A stretch of 64,000 nucleotides of DNA, taken from NCBI RefSeq assembly GCF_004353915.1, contig NZ_SMRP01000003.1, positions 62,001 to 126,000 on the forward strand, written 5' to 3'. A model generated the notes under the pieces. The model did not search any database. It worked only from the letters and a program-made list of their open reading frames with translations, and had not been told where the DNA came from. The stretch comes from Paraburkholderia silviterrae (GTDB lineage: Bacteria; Pseudomonadota; Gammaproteobacteria; Burkholderiales; Burkholderiaceae). Positions within the stretch are counted from its first letter, which is position 1; each line of letters starts with the position of its first letter. Both the position numbers and the translations under genes were made by a program. This document shows positions 20,039 to 28,557 of this stretch, piece by piece.

Positions 20039-21334
20039 TCAGTCGAGCGGCGCGGAGCGCAGATCGGCCACCTGTTGCGGGGACACCGGCGTGCCCTTGT
20101 TGCCCCACGTCATGCGGATGAACGTCACGACCGCCGCCACCTCCTGGTTGGACAGCGCTTGTGCGAACGGCGGCATGCCGTACGGGCGGGCATTGCCCTG
20201 CGTGCTGGGCGGATAGCCGCCGTTGAGCACCATACGGATCGGATTCACAGCCGATTTCATCTGGATCGACTGATTGTTCGCGAGCGGCGGGAAGTTCGGC
20301 GGCATGCCGAGGCCGTTTTCCGCGTGGCACTTTGCACACTGGTCATGGTAGATCTTCTGACCTTGTTGTAAGAGTTCGCCTCCGAACGCTTCGGACGTTT
20401 CCATCTGCATCTGCTCAGGCGCTTCCTTCTTTTGCGGAATCGTCTTGAGATACGTCGCCATCGCCTGGATATCGTCTTCCGAGAGATATTGCAGACTGTT
20501 ATGAATGACGTCCGCCATCGGGCCAAACACCGCGCCGCGTTCCGAGACGCCGGTCTTCAGCAGGCTCGAAATGTCCTTGATGTCCCAATCGCCGAGGCCG
20601 CCTTCACTCGAGGTGAGCGAGGGCGCGTACCAGTTCTGCAGCGGGATCAGGCCGCCCGCGAACGCCGACGAGTTGACCGGCCCGCCCATCATGTTGATCG
20701 ACGTGTGGCACATGGCGCAGTGGCCGAGGCCCTCGACCAGATACGCGCCACGGTTCCATTCGACCGATTTGGTCGGGTCGGGCTTGTACTCGCCTTCACG
20801 GAAGAACAGCGTGCGCCAGCCGATCAGCAGGTTGCGGTTGTTGAACGGGAACTTGAGCTCGTGCGGGCGGCTCGGCACGTTCACCGGCGGCACCGAGCGC
20901 AGGTACGCGTAGATCGCGTCCGAGTCGGCGCGCGAGACCTTCGTGTAGCTCGTGAACGGGAAGGCCGGATAGAGCAGGCTGCCGTCCTTCGAGCGGCCCG
21001 TGTGCATGGCGCGATAGAAGTCGTCGGCGCTCCACTTGCCGATGCCGTACTGGTCGTCGGGCGTGATGTTCGGCGTATAGAGCGTGCCGAACGGTGTCGC
21101 CATCGGCAGGCCGCCCGCGAAGAGCTGGCCGCCGCGCACGGTATGGCAGGCGACGCAGTCGCCGGCGCGCGCGAGATACTCGCCCTTCTTGATGAGGTCG
21201 GACTGGTCGACGGGCGTGGCCGCCTGGGCCGAGCTGTTGCGCAGATAGTCGTTGCCGGTCCACAGCACCGGCACGAGCGCGGCGGCGGTGGCGATGACGA
21301 CTGCGGAAAGTGCGTACAGCGACTTGCGGTTCAT
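20039..21334 (-). CDS. Triheme cytochrome c (dehydrogenase subunit type)
   Basis: The 431-residue protein has an N-terminal signal/anchor (MNRKSLYALSAVVIATAAAL) and three CxxCH haem sites: CVACH, CAMCH and CAKCH, with nearby Met ligands such as GLPMATPFG and GMPPFAQAL. The plan matches the cytochrome c subunits of membrane alcohol/gluconate/aldehyde dehydrogenases. The catalytic subunits are not adjacent, so it may instead serve as an electron carrier with the dihaem protein upstream, 21 bases away on the same strand. Confidence 0.92.
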   Translation of the reverse strand: MNRKSLYALSAVVIATAAALVPVLWTGNDYLRNSSAQAATPVDQSDLIKKGEYLARAGDCVACHTVRGGQLFAGGLPMATPFGTLYTPNITPDDQYGIGKWSADDFYRAMHTGRSKDGSLLYPAFPFTSYTKVSRADSDAIYAYLRSVPPVNVPSRPHELKFPFNNRNLLIGWRTLFFREGEYKPDPTKSVEWNRGAYLVEGLGHCAMCHTSINMMGGPVNSSAFAGGLIPLQNWYAPSLTSSEGGLGDWDIKDISSLLKTGVSERGAVFGPMADVIHNSLQYLSEDDIQAMATYLKTIPQKKEAPEQMQMETSEAFGGELLQQGQKIYHDQCAKCHAENGLGMPPNFPPLANNQSIQMKSAVNPIRMVLNGGYPPSTQGNARPYGMPPFAQALSNQEVAAVVTFIRMTWGNKGTPVSPQQVADLRSAPLD

Positions 21335-21355
21335 ATGGCTGTCTCCCCCGGCGCC

Positions 21356-22111
21356 TTATTGCGGTTCGCTGCCGCAGGCGAGCGGCGTCTTCAAGGAGCC
21401 AGCCGCTGCCGGCACGGGATTTTGCGGCGCGCTTTGCGTTGAGAGCCAGGCCGCGACCGCGTTCACGTCGTCATCCGTGAGGCGCGTGGCGACCTCATGC
21501 ATGCAGTCGGGCGCCTTGGCGTGGCGCGAGCCCGAGCGCCAGGCGCCGATCTGCGCGCTGATGTAGTCAGAATGCAGGCCGACGAGACCCGGAATGGCCT
21601 GCTCCATGCCAGTGAGCTTCGCGCCGTGACAGGCCGCGCACGCGGGCACCTGTCGCGCCGGGTCGCCGTGCAGCACGATCTCGCGGCCGTGCGCGAGCGT
21701 GCTTTGGCCGACCGTCGGCTTCGAAGGCGGCGGATAGGGCGGCCGCTGCTGCGAGAAGTACGTCGCGATCTCGTGCAGGTAGTCGTCGGAGAGATAGGTG
21801 ACCAGGTAATTCATCGGAGGGTACTTGCGGCGGCCCTCGCGAAAATTCATCAACTGGTTGTACAGGTACTCCGCCGGTTTGCCGGCGAGGCGCGGGAAGT
21901 AGTCGTTGTCGGTCCCCTGGCCGTGCGAGCCGTGACAGGCGGTGCAGCCCTGCACGCGTGCTTCTATCGTGTCGGGGGCCTTGGGCTGTGGGGTCTGGGC
22001 GGACGCTGCGCTGAAGATTCCGGTCGTGCCGAACAGCAATGCGGCCAAAAGCGGCGCGGCGAGCGGGATGAGCGGTCTGGAGATACGTCTTGGGGACACG
22101 CGTGACTCCAT
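21356..22111 (-). CDS. Dihaem cytochrome c (c4-like)
   Basis: The 251-residue protein has a signal peptide ending about SAASAQTPQ and two CxxCH motifs, CTACHGSHGQG and CAACHGAKLTG. Each begins a class I cytochrome domain, with Met ligands probable in YPPMNYLVTYLS. The arrangement is like cytochrome c4 or the small subunit of dehydrogenase complexes. It is the first gene of a two-gene cytochrome operon. Confidence 0.9.
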   Translation of the reverse strand: MESRVSPRRISRPLIPLAAPLLAALLFGTTGIFSAASAQTPQPKAPDTIEARVQGCTACHGSHGQGTDNDYFPRLAGKPAEYLYNQLMNFREGRRKYPPMNYLVTYLSDDYLHEIATYFSQQRPPYPPPSKPTVGQSTLAHGREIVLHGDPARQVPACAACHGAKLTGMEQAIPGLVGLHSDYISAQIGAWRSGSRHAKAPDCMHEVATRLTDDDVNAVAAWLSTQSAPQNPVPAAAGSLKTPLACGSEPQ

Positions 22112-22686
22112 TCTTTATCGTGGACCTGACCAGGCTTCGAACGACCCGGCTTGTAGGCTGCGCGCGATGAAAGCAGAAGACCGTGCGCGCCGCGGCGACG
22201 CAGCCGATTCTATCATCGCGGCCTGATAGTGACTATTTGCCGCGTGCGCCACGGAGCCGCCTACGCGGGCTTGTCCGGACACGATTGCGGCAGAGGGTCG
22301 CAACGTCGCCGGTTATGATTCTGCACCTGTTGGCCGATCCGTGACTCGGGATTGACCCTGCTTGCGCGTCACTGCATGCCATGCGCATCGGGGGTGTTGC
22401 AAGCGTAGTTGAACCGATCGGCGCGGCGGCTATCGAAGGCAGGCACGTCGCGAAATGGCGCACCCGCGAGCACGCCGGCGCGGTTGCGCCACGGTTGCGT
22501 CACGTGGTTGCGTCGAGCTTGCGCGATTGCGCCAACGTCGATATCGATTCCACCTTGTTTTCTTGTTGTTTCCTTGCCACTCGTCTCGATGACTCCAATT
22601 GCACTTTCCTTTTCGATGCTGCTGGCACGCGCCGCAAGCCTCGCCCCGCTCCTCGTCTGTCATGAACGCCGGGAGGACGCGGTCCG
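22112..22686. other. 575-bp intergenic region, cytochrome operon / copD
   Basis: No supported gene is present. It must contain the divergent promoters of the cytochrome pair and copD. A GGGAGGACGC stretch just upstream of 22687 is the copD ribosome site. No other structure was recognised. Confidence 0.5.
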
Positions 22687-23613
22687 ATGAAAGCTGACTG
22701 GCTGTGGATCGGGCAGGTCGCGATGGCCGCCCTCGTGAACATCGCCTATGCGTTTGCGCTGGGCTCGACGCTCTATGGCGCGTGGCTCGAGAAGGACGCG
22801 CGCAGCGCGGTCGCGCCTGCGCGGCCCGCATGGCTGCGCGCGCAAACATCGTTGCGGGCGGGCTCGCTCGTACTCGTGATCGCGCTCGCAATCTGGCTGT
22901 TGTACGAAAGCGCGTCGATCAGCGGCGGGACCTTGCCCGGGTCGTTCGGCGTCGTGCCGACGGTGCTCGCGCAAACACACGTGGGCCACGCATGGAGCGT
23001 CGCGTTCGTGGGCGCGCTGGTGGTGCTCGTCACGGCGCTGATGTCGGCCAGTCCGCTGCGTGACGGCGTGCTATGGCTCGCGCTCATTGCCACAGCCGCC
23101 GGACGCGCGGGACTCGGCCATGCCGCCGATGCCGGATTCGCCTCTGCGGCACTCGGCCTGCACACGTTGCACGTGCTGAGCACGAGCGCATGGAGCGGCA
23201 TCGTGATGGCCGGCGGGCTGGCCGTGCTGCCGGCGCTGGGCGCGTCGACGGCGCGCGGCGTGCTGATCCGCACATCGGAGCAGGTCGCGAACGTGGCGCT
23301 CTTCGCCGTGGGACTCGTGCTCGCGACGGGTGTGTTCAACGCTGTGCGTGGCACCGGCGGCTCGCTCGACGCGCTCGCATCGAGCACGTGGGGCCACGTG
23401 CTGATCGCCAAGCTCGCGCTCGTCGTGCTGGCCCTGCTGCTGGGCGGCTTCAACCGCATGGCGGTGTTGCCCGAGCTGCGCCGCGCGGCGTCGACGGGCG
23501 CGGCGCGCCGCTTTGTCAACGTGCTGCATCTCGAGGCACTGGTGATGATGGCCGTGCTCATCGTCGCGGCCGTGCTCGGGCACAGTGTGCCGGGCTATGT
23601 GTTGCAGGGCTGA
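22687..23613 (+). CDS. copD: CopD family copper resistance membrane protein
   Basis: The 308-residue protein has about eight membrane helices and the CopD pattern (TLHVLSTSAWSGIVMAGGLAVLP, STWGHVLIAKLALVVLALLLGGFNR). The conserved histidines sit in membrane segments (THVGHAW, GLHTLHVL, LHLEALVMM). CopD proteins take up copper across the inner membrane, usually beside the periplasmic CopC, which is not found nearby. Single gene. Confidence 0.85.
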   Translation: MKADWLWIGQVAMAALVNIAYAFALGSTLYGAWLEKDARSAVAPARPAWLRAQTSLRAGSLVLVIALAIWLLYESASISGGTLPGSFGVVPTVLAQTHVGHAWSVAFVGALVVLVTALMSASPLRDGVLWLALIATAAGRAGLGHAADAGFASAALGLHTLHVLSTSAWSGIVMAGGLAVLPALGASTARGVLIRTSEQVANVALFAVGLVLATGVFNAVRGTGGSLDALASSTWGHVLIAKLALVVLALLLGGFNRMAVLPELRRAASTGAARRFVNVLHLEALVMMAVLIVAAVLGHSVPGYVLQG

Positions 23614-23717
23614 AACGCCGGGCGAAGTCCGGCTATCGACACGCGCCTGTGCATCGGATACGCGCCTGTGCATTGCTCGCGCGTTGGCGCGCAGTGACGC
23701 CGTGCGCGAGCGCAGCG

Positions 23718-24017
23718 TCACTCGTAGCCGAGCCGGTGACTGAGGATGGGCGAGAAGAAGAGGGCGATGGCGCAGCCGATGGCCTTGCCCTCGAGCTCGG
23801 CGAGCGCGAGCACCGACGCAGGGTGCACGATCAGGTCGACGAGCTGCGGCGCGCACCACAGCACCGCGATGCCGATGAAGCTCTGCTCGACAACGAGGAT
23901 GCGCCAGCCTCGCGTACACGCGACGGCGGCCACGATCACGCGCAACAAGCCAAAGACGACCAGGGCGCCGACGGCGGCCTGTTCGCGGATCAGATAGTCG
24001 GGGAGCATCGCGTCCAT
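23718..24017 (-). CDS. Small membrane protein of unknown function
   Basis: The 99-residue protein is read from MDAMLPDYLIREQ. Two or three hydrophobic segments are visible (AAVGALVVFGLLRVIVAAVAC, split by RGWRIL, then FIGIAVLWCAPQLVDLI and AIGCAIALFFSPIL). It shows no enzyme motif. It is convergent with copD and single. Confidence 0.65.
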   Translation of the reverse strand: MDAMLPDYLIREQAAVGALVVFGLLRVIVAAVACTRGWRILVVEQSFIGIAVLWCAPQLVDLIVHPASVLALAELEGKAIGCAIALFFSPILSHRLGYE

Positions 24018-24385
24018 GTGTATCCCTCTGCGGCGGGGTAGGGGGCTCGCAGGGACTTCAGCAAGGAGCAGGCCAGAGAGGGCCAGGTCGCGCCGCACAT
24101 TGCGTGCGGATGATGCGCGAAGGGCGCCGGCGCCTTGCGCGGCAGGCCTTCGCAGGCGCTTTCGCTATGTGCGAAAGCGCCATTCGCTGCACCCGCTCGA
24201 AGGCGTGGTGCGGCTGTCAGGCCGTAAAGGGGCCTCAAACGTTACGGCGCTGAAACGCACCGCCGCCACGGTGTCACGTAACGCGTATGGCACGGCTGCA
24301 AACGTGGCCGATTCCCCGGCGCGCTGGGGCCATGCAACGCGGTGCCTCTTTCACGATCACGCCGGCTAATTCGATCGCTTCGAGA
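24018..24385. other. 368-bp intergenic region
   Basis: This lies upstream of the small membrane protein and downstream of dgoD. No gene or clear terminator is seen. Confidence 0.45.
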
Positions 24386-25534
24386 TCACCACTCGGCAAC
24401 GCTGCCGTCCTCGTGACGCCACACCGGATTGCGCCAGCGATGGCCCGTTTTCGCCATCTCGCGCACCTTCTCCTCGTTGACCTCGATACCGAGGCCAGGG
24501 CCCTGCGGAATCGACACGAAGCCGTCTTCGTACTTGAAGACCTCGGGGTTCCTGATGTAGTCGAGCAGATCGTTGCCCTTGTTGTAGTGGATGCCGAGGC
24601 TCTGTTCCTGGATGAACGCGTTGTAGCTCACCGCGTCGATCTGCAGGCAGGTCGCGAGCGCGATGGGCCCGAGCGGACAGTGCAACGCGAGCGCGACGTC
24701 GTAGGCCTCGGCCATGGCGGCGATCTTGCGGCACTCGGTGATGCCGCCCGCGTGCGAGGCATCGGGCTGGATGATGTCCACATAGCCGCCCGCGAGGATG
24801 TGCTTGAAGTCCCAGCGCGAGTACAGGCGCTCGCCCAGCGCGATCGGCGTGCTCGTCTGATTGACGATGTCGCGCAGCGCCTCGACGTTCTCCGAGAGCA
24901 CCGGCTCCTCGATGAACATCAGCTTGTACGGATCGAGCTCCTTCGCGAGTACCTTGGCCATCGGCCTGTGCACGCGGCCATGGAAGTCCACGCCGATGCC
25001 GACGTTTGGCCCCACGGCCTCGCGCACCGCCGCCACGTTGTTGATGACGCCTTGTACCTTGTCGAAGGTGTCGATGATCTGCAGCTCTTCGGAGCCGTTC
25101 ATCTTGACGGCCCTGAAGCCGCGCTCGACCACGGCGCGCGCGTTGTTCGCGACGTCGCTCGGACGGTCGCCGCCGATCCACGAATAGACCTTGATCTTCT
25201 CGCGCACCTGGCCGCCGAGCAGCGCATGCACGGGCACGCCATGATGCTTGCCTTTAATATCCCAGAGCGCCTGGTCCACACCCGCGATCGCGCTCATCGA
25301 GATGGGGCCGCCGCGATAGAAGCCCCCGCGATACATCACTTGCCAGTGGTCTTCGATGAGCAGCGGGTCCTTGCCGATCAGATAGTCGGCGAGCTCGTCG
25401 ACGGCGGCCGCAACCGTGTGCGCGCGGCCTTCGATAACAGGCTCGCCCCAGCCGACGATCCCCTCGTCCGTTTCGATCTTGAGAAAGAGCCAGCGAGGCG
25501 GCACGACGAAGGTTTCGAGCCGGGTGATTTTCAT
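24386..25534 (-). CDS. dgoD: D-galactonate dehydratase
   Basis: The 382-residue enolase-superfamily enzyme dehydrates D-galactonate to 2-keto-3-deoxygalactonate. Visible features are the N-terminal substrate loop ([20 protein letters not shown]), the metal-ligand series in [28 protein letters not shown] and [12 protein letters not shown], and the catalytic His in [13 protein letters not shown]. The [11 protein letters not shown] segment is typical of the galactonate dehydratase branch. No kinase, aldolase or transporter of the De Ley-Doudoroff route is adjacent; only the divergent GntR regulator is. Confidence 0.93.
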   Translation of the reverse strand: MKITRLETFVVPPRWLFLKIETDEGIVGWGEPVIEGRAHTVAAAVDELADYLIGKDPLLIEDHWQVMYRGGFYRGGPISMSAIAGVDQALWDIKGKHHGVPVHALLGGQVREKIKVYSWIGGDRPSDVANNARAVVERGFRAVKMNGSEELQIIDTFDKVQGVINNVAAVREAVGPNVGIGVDFHGRVHRPMAKVLAKELDPYKLMFIEEPVLSENVEALRDIVNQTSTPIALGERLYSRWDFKHILAGGYVDIIQPDASHAGGITECRKIAAMAEAYDVALALHCPLGPIALATCLQIDAVSYNAFIQEQSLGIHYNKGNDLLDYIRNPEVFKYEDGFVSIPQGPGLGIEVNEEKVREMAKTGHRWRNPVWRHEDGSVAEW

Positions 25535-25599
25535 GTGGTGTCTCCTGTTCGATGAAGCATCACGTCGAGGAGCCCATGCTACTGCAAAAATCGCTTTTA

Positions 25600-25617
25600 A
25601 GTGCTATTAATAGTACT
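25600..25617. promoter_or_regulatory. Putative GntR operator in the dgoD/regulator divergent region
   Basis: AGTGCTATTAATAGTACT is a near-perfect 18-bp palindrome, with only one mismatched pair, lying midway between the divergent dgoD and GntR genes in the only AT-rich stretch of the gap. Its size and symmetry suit a dimeric FadR-type regulator. Confidence 0.6.
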
Positions 25618-25703
25618 ATTTCGCGGAAGCTCCCAGTATCTGGGCTTTTACGACGAACACAACACCCAGGAGAACGGCGATTCAGCGCGATCTGCATGGC
25701 ACG

Positions 25704-26357
25704 GTGGCATTCGAACTCGGCAGCGCGATCCTGCGCGGCGACTACGCGCCCGCCGAAACACTGCCCCGCGAGGCCGAACTCATGGCGGCTTTCGAGGTGA
25801 GCCGCACGGTGTTGCGCGAGGCGTTGCGCACGCTCACCTCGAAGGGACTCGTGGAATCGCGTCCGAAGGTGGGCACGCGGGTGCGCGAGCGCGCGGCGTG
25901 GAACCTGCTCGACGCCGACGTGCTCGACTGGTACGCGCGCGTCGCGCCGCCGCTCGCGTTCGCGCTCAAGCTCCAGGAAATGCGCGAGATGATTGAACCG
26001 TTCGCGGCGGGACTGGCCGCGAGCGCGCACGATGCGCACGCGCTCGAGCGGCTCGAGCACGCGCACAGCGCGATGGCGCAAGCGCGCAACGTGGACGAAT
26101 GGGTGCGCGCCGACCTGCGCTTTCACCTGGCCGTGCTGGCGGCGTGCCGCAACGAGCTGCTGGTGCCACTCGGCACGCTGATCGAGCGCACGCTCGAAGG
26201 CCAGTTGCGCGTGAACGCGAAGCGCGCGGACGTGTTCAACGCGGCGCTGCCCGATCACACGGCGGTGTTCGAAGCCATCGGCCAACGCGATGCGCACGCG
26301 GCGAGCGCCGCAATGGCGGCGCTGCTGCGCGTGACGCGCGAGCGTATCGAAGGGTGA
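25704..26357 (+). CDS. GntR/FadR family regulator (DgoR-like)
   Basis: A winged helix spans the first 60 residues (LPREAELMAAFEVSRTVLREALRTL, KGLVESRPKVGTRVRER), then a FadR-type all-helical FCD effector domain (MREMIEPFAAGLAA, DLRFHLAVLAACRN, DHTAVFEAIGQRDAHAA). The divergent dgoD makes it a likely galactonate-responsive repressor. The start is uncertain. The GTG at 25704 has no ribosome site and drops residues IQRDLHGT that look like the family N-terminus. An AGGAG at 25668-25672 is ideally placed for a non-standard ATT start at 25680. Confidence 0.88.
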   Translation: MAFELGSAILRGDYAPAETLPREAELMAAFEVSRTVLREALRTLTSKGLVESRPKVGTRVRERAAWNLLDADVLDWYARVAPPLAFALKLQEMREMIEPFAAGLAASAHDAHALERLEHAHSAMAQARNVDEWVRADLRFHLAVLAACRNELLVPLGTLIERTLEGQLRVNAKRADVFNAALPDHTAVFEAIGQRDAHAASAAMAALLRVTRERIEG

Positions 26358-26477
26358 GGGAAAGGACGTCGGGGTTTGCTATTCTCTTGGGCGTCGTGCC
26401 AGTACCGCGCTGTTCGGCGCCCTCATGTACTTCAATCCCGCACCGCAGTCCGGCAAATTCCGCAAACGTTTGACGCA

Positions 26478-27482
26478 ATGAAAGACGGCTCCCCTCGACT
26501 CGATAACGCAACGCTGCTTGAAATCATCCGCGCGCAATCCGACATTGCGCGGCTCGGGCTCGACCTCGGCGGTGTGATGGCCTTCGTCGCGCAGCGGGCC
26601 GAACAGCTAACCGGCGCGCAAGGCGCCGCGGTCGAGCTCGCCGAAGGCGCCGAGATGGTGTATCGCGCGGCCTCGGGCAGCGTCGAGAACATGCTGGGGC
26701 TGCGTCTCGCGCGCGAGACGAGCCTCTCCGGGCTGTGCGTGAGCACCGGCGAAATCCTGCGCTGCGACGACTCGGAGACCGACCCACGCGTGGATCGCGA
26801 AGCGTGCCGGCGCGCGGGGCTGCGCTCGATGATCGTCACGCCGCTCAAGCATCTGGAAACCACGGTGGGCGTGCTGAAAGTGGTGGCGCCCGAAGTGGGC
26901 GCATTCGGCGAAGAGGATATCGAAGCGCTCTCGCTGATCTCCGGGCTGATCGCGGCCGCGATGTTCCATGCCGCGCGCTACGAGACGAGCGAGCTTTACA
27001 TGCAAGCCACGCACGACGCGCTCACGGGCTTGCCCAACCGCGCGCTGTTCTACGACCGTCTGCGCCAGTCGGTCGATCTGGCGGCGCGTTCGGCGGGCGG
27101 GCTGGGCGTGCTCAATCTCGACATGGATGGCTTGAAACCGATCAACGACCGTTACGGCCACCGGGCGGGAGACGCGGCCATCAAGGAGACAGCTGCGCGC
27201 ATCGCGAAGAATTGCCGACGCGTGGATACGGCTGCGCGCGTGGGCGGTGATGAATTTGCGATGATCCTCCCCGGTATCGGCACGCGTCTGGATGCCGAGG
27301 CGCATAGCCGGCGCATCGAGGAGAAGGTGCGTGAGCCGTTCGAGTTCGAGGGGCGGCCGATCGAGTTGGGCGTGAGCGTGGGGATCGCGGTGCTGCCAGA
27401 GGACGGTGTGGAGATGACCGGCCTGATCGATCGCGCCGATCAGGCGATGTATGAGGCGAAGCGGGGGAGGAAGGTTCTGTAG
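26478..27482 (+). CDS. Diguanylate cyclase with GAF sensor
   Basis: The 334-residue protein has a GAF domain at about residues 20-165 and a GGDEF domain at about 175-334. The active-site loop is intact (ARVGGDEFAMIL), and an RxxD inhibitory site (RRVD) sits five residues before it, so it should make c-di-GMP with product inhibition. There are no membrane segments, so it is a cytosolic sensor. The ATG at 26478 has a poor ribosome site, and the frame stays open to a TTG at 26376, so the true start is unsure. Confidence 0.9.
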   Translation: MKDGSPRLDNATLLEIIRAQSDIARLGLDLGGVMAFVAQRAEQLTGAQGAAVELAEGAEMVYRAASGSVENMLGLRLARETSLSGLCVSTGEILRCDDSETDPRVDREACRRAGLRSMIVTPLKHLETTVGVLKVVAPEVGAFGEEDIEALSLISGLIAAAMFHAARYETSELYMQATHDALTGLPNRALFYDRLRQSVDLAARSAGGLGVLNLDMDGLKPINDRYGHRAGDAAIKETAARIAKNCRRVDTAARVGGDEFAMILPGIGTRLDAEAHSRRIEEKVREPFEFEGRPIELGVSVGIAVLPEDGVEMTGLIDRADQAMYEAKRGRKVL

Positions 27483-27581
27483 CGCTGCGTGTTGCGGACG
27501 GGTGGCCGCAGCGGGCAGGCATTTATCGGCGCTTCCTGCGTGCTACCATACGCATTACATTTGTGATGCGCGGAGAGCCCG

Positions 27582-27848
27582 ATGAAGACTGCAACCATGC
27601 CCCCATTGCGCGTTGACCCCGAACTGCGCCAGGCCGCCGAAGACGTGCTCCATGAAAATGAATCGTTGTCCGCATTCATGGAGGCCGCATTGCGGGAGGG
27701 TGTCGCACGTCGCCGAATGCAGCGCGAGTTCGTCTTGCGAGGGCTCGATGCACGGGAGCAGGCCCATCGCGACAACGAGTATTTCGACGCCGATGACGTG
27801 CACAACCAGCTTGAAGACATGCTGAACGCGGCGAGGAAAGCGGGGTGA
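27582..27848 (+). CDS. Antitoxin of ParE/RelE-type pair (YlcI/YnfO-like)
   Basis: The 88-residue protein MKTATMPPLRVDPELRQAAEDVL, then ENESLSAFMEAALREGVARRR, has a ribbon-helix-helix-like N-terminal half and an acidic C-terminal tail. A GGAG site precedes the ATG. Its stop overlaps the toxin GTG start by 4 bases, the usual coupling in toxin-antitoxin operons. It lies just outside the island's left end. Confidence 0.82.
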   Translation: MKTATMPPLRVDPELRQAAEDVLHENESLSAFMEAALREGVARRRMQREFVLRGLDAREQAHRDNEYFDADDVHNQLEDMLNAARKAG

Positions 27849-28180
27849 ATTTCCGTGTCCGCTACACACGCGGCGCGCGTGACGATCTCGAAAGGCTCTA
27901 TGGATTTTTGCTCCAGCGCGATGTGGAGGCGGCGGCACGCGCGCTCGAAGCTATCCGCAAGGCTGCGGATCTGCTGAGCAGTTTTCCATTCACATGCCGC
28001 AAAGTTGACGATGCCAACCCATTCCTGCGCGAATTGGTCATTTCATTTGGTGGCTCGGGCTATGTCGCCTTGTTCGAAATTGAAGGCGAACCAGCAGGCG
28101 AGGCGGCTTCGGCTGACCAGGTGAATCGGTACATCACGATTCTTGCCGTTCGTCATCAGCGCGAGGATGACTACCACTGA
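27845..28180 (+). CDS. ParE/RelE superfamily toxin
   Basis: The 111-residue protein starts with GTG at 27845, preceded by GAGGAAAGCG. The pattern FRVRYTRGARDDLERLYGFL, then AARALEAIRKAADLLSSFP, and the late strands (ELVISFGGSGYVALFEI, YITILAVRHQREDDYH) fit the ParE/RelE fold. Whether it targets gyrase or ribosome-bound mRNA cannot be read. Translation is coupled to the antitoxin. Confidence 0.85.
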   Translation: MNFRVRYTRGARDDLERLYGFLLQRDVEAAARALEAIRKAADLLSSFPFTCRKVDDANPFLRELVISFGGSGYVALFEIEGEPAGEAASADQVNRYITILAVRHQREDDYH

Positions 28181-28241
28181 CCGAATGACGGAGCTGAATC
28201 AACGAGACCAGAACGGGCGTTGATGGATCGCTGAAATAGAA

Positions 28242-28273
28242 AAAGCCGCTGTTCCTTGCGGAACAGCGGCTTT
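28242..28273. terminator. Terminator, original 3' flank of the tRNA-Met gene
   Basis: A perfect 14-bp stem (AAAGCCGCTGTTCC with GGAACAGCGGCTTT) surrounds a TTGC loop. A slightly diverged copy lies beside the tRNA gene at 45697-45726. This left copy is probably the original tRNA terminator, pushed away by the island. It could also end the toxin-antitoxin transcript. Confidence 0.8.
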
Positions 28274-28279
28274 CGCATT

Positions 28280-28296
28280 TGGTGGCGAATCAGGGA
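28280..28296. repeat. Left attachment site of tRNA-Met island
   Basis: TGGTGGCGAATCAGGGA is identical to the 3' end of the tRNA-Met gene (complement) at 45737-45753. After this 17-bp core the two flanks diverge, marking the left end of the island. Confidence 0.9.
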
Positions 28297-28336
28297 GGAG
28301 ACCCTGAAAGTCACATTCAGTGCGCAAGTCATTATT

Positions 28337-28389
28337 AATCAATGACTTAGAGAAATCGCCTTTCCGCGCTTTGTACTGGGTCTTTGTAC
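28337..28389. promoter_or_regulatory. Left-end integrase arm sites and IHF site
   Basis: AATCAATGACTTA at 28337-28349 matches the IHF consensus WATCAANNNNTTR exactly. It is followed by two CTTTGTAC octamers at 28369 and 28382, 13 bp apart. The same combination, with the same 13-bp spacing, occurs at the right end beside the integrase gene. Confidence 0.7.
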
Positions 28390-28469
28390 CAGAATTGACA
28401 TTCCGCGACAAGCCACGTACTGCCTTGAGGTGTGCCATGGGCATCGTATCCGACTCATTTGTGCCAATC

Positions 28470-28543
28470 TGACATTGTCATGCTGTGAGTTCGTGTTTGT
28501 TTGACATTGTCATTTTGTCGTCTATACTGTCCCTGACATTGTC
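28470..28543. promoter_or_regulatory. Three TGACATTGTC operator repeats at 32-bp intervals
   Basis: Identical TGACATTGTC decamers start at 28470, 28502 and 28534, exactly 32 bp apart, about three helical turns. Each contains the odd-length palindrome GACA-T-TGTC. The second overlaps the -35 box and the third lies just after the -10, so a bound repressor would block transcription. The XRE-ImmA protein of the same operon is the natural candidate. Confidence 0.75.
28501..28528 (+). promoter_or_regulatory. Sigma-70 promoter of the QueC-like operon
   Basis: A perfect -35 TTGACA (28501-28506) and near-perfect -10 TATACT (28523-28528) are separated by 16 bp. This is an unusually strong promoter for this genome, lying 29 bases before the first start codon and embedded in operator repeats. 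Confidence 0.85.
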
Positions 28544-28557
28544 GGAGGAAAGTCGAT

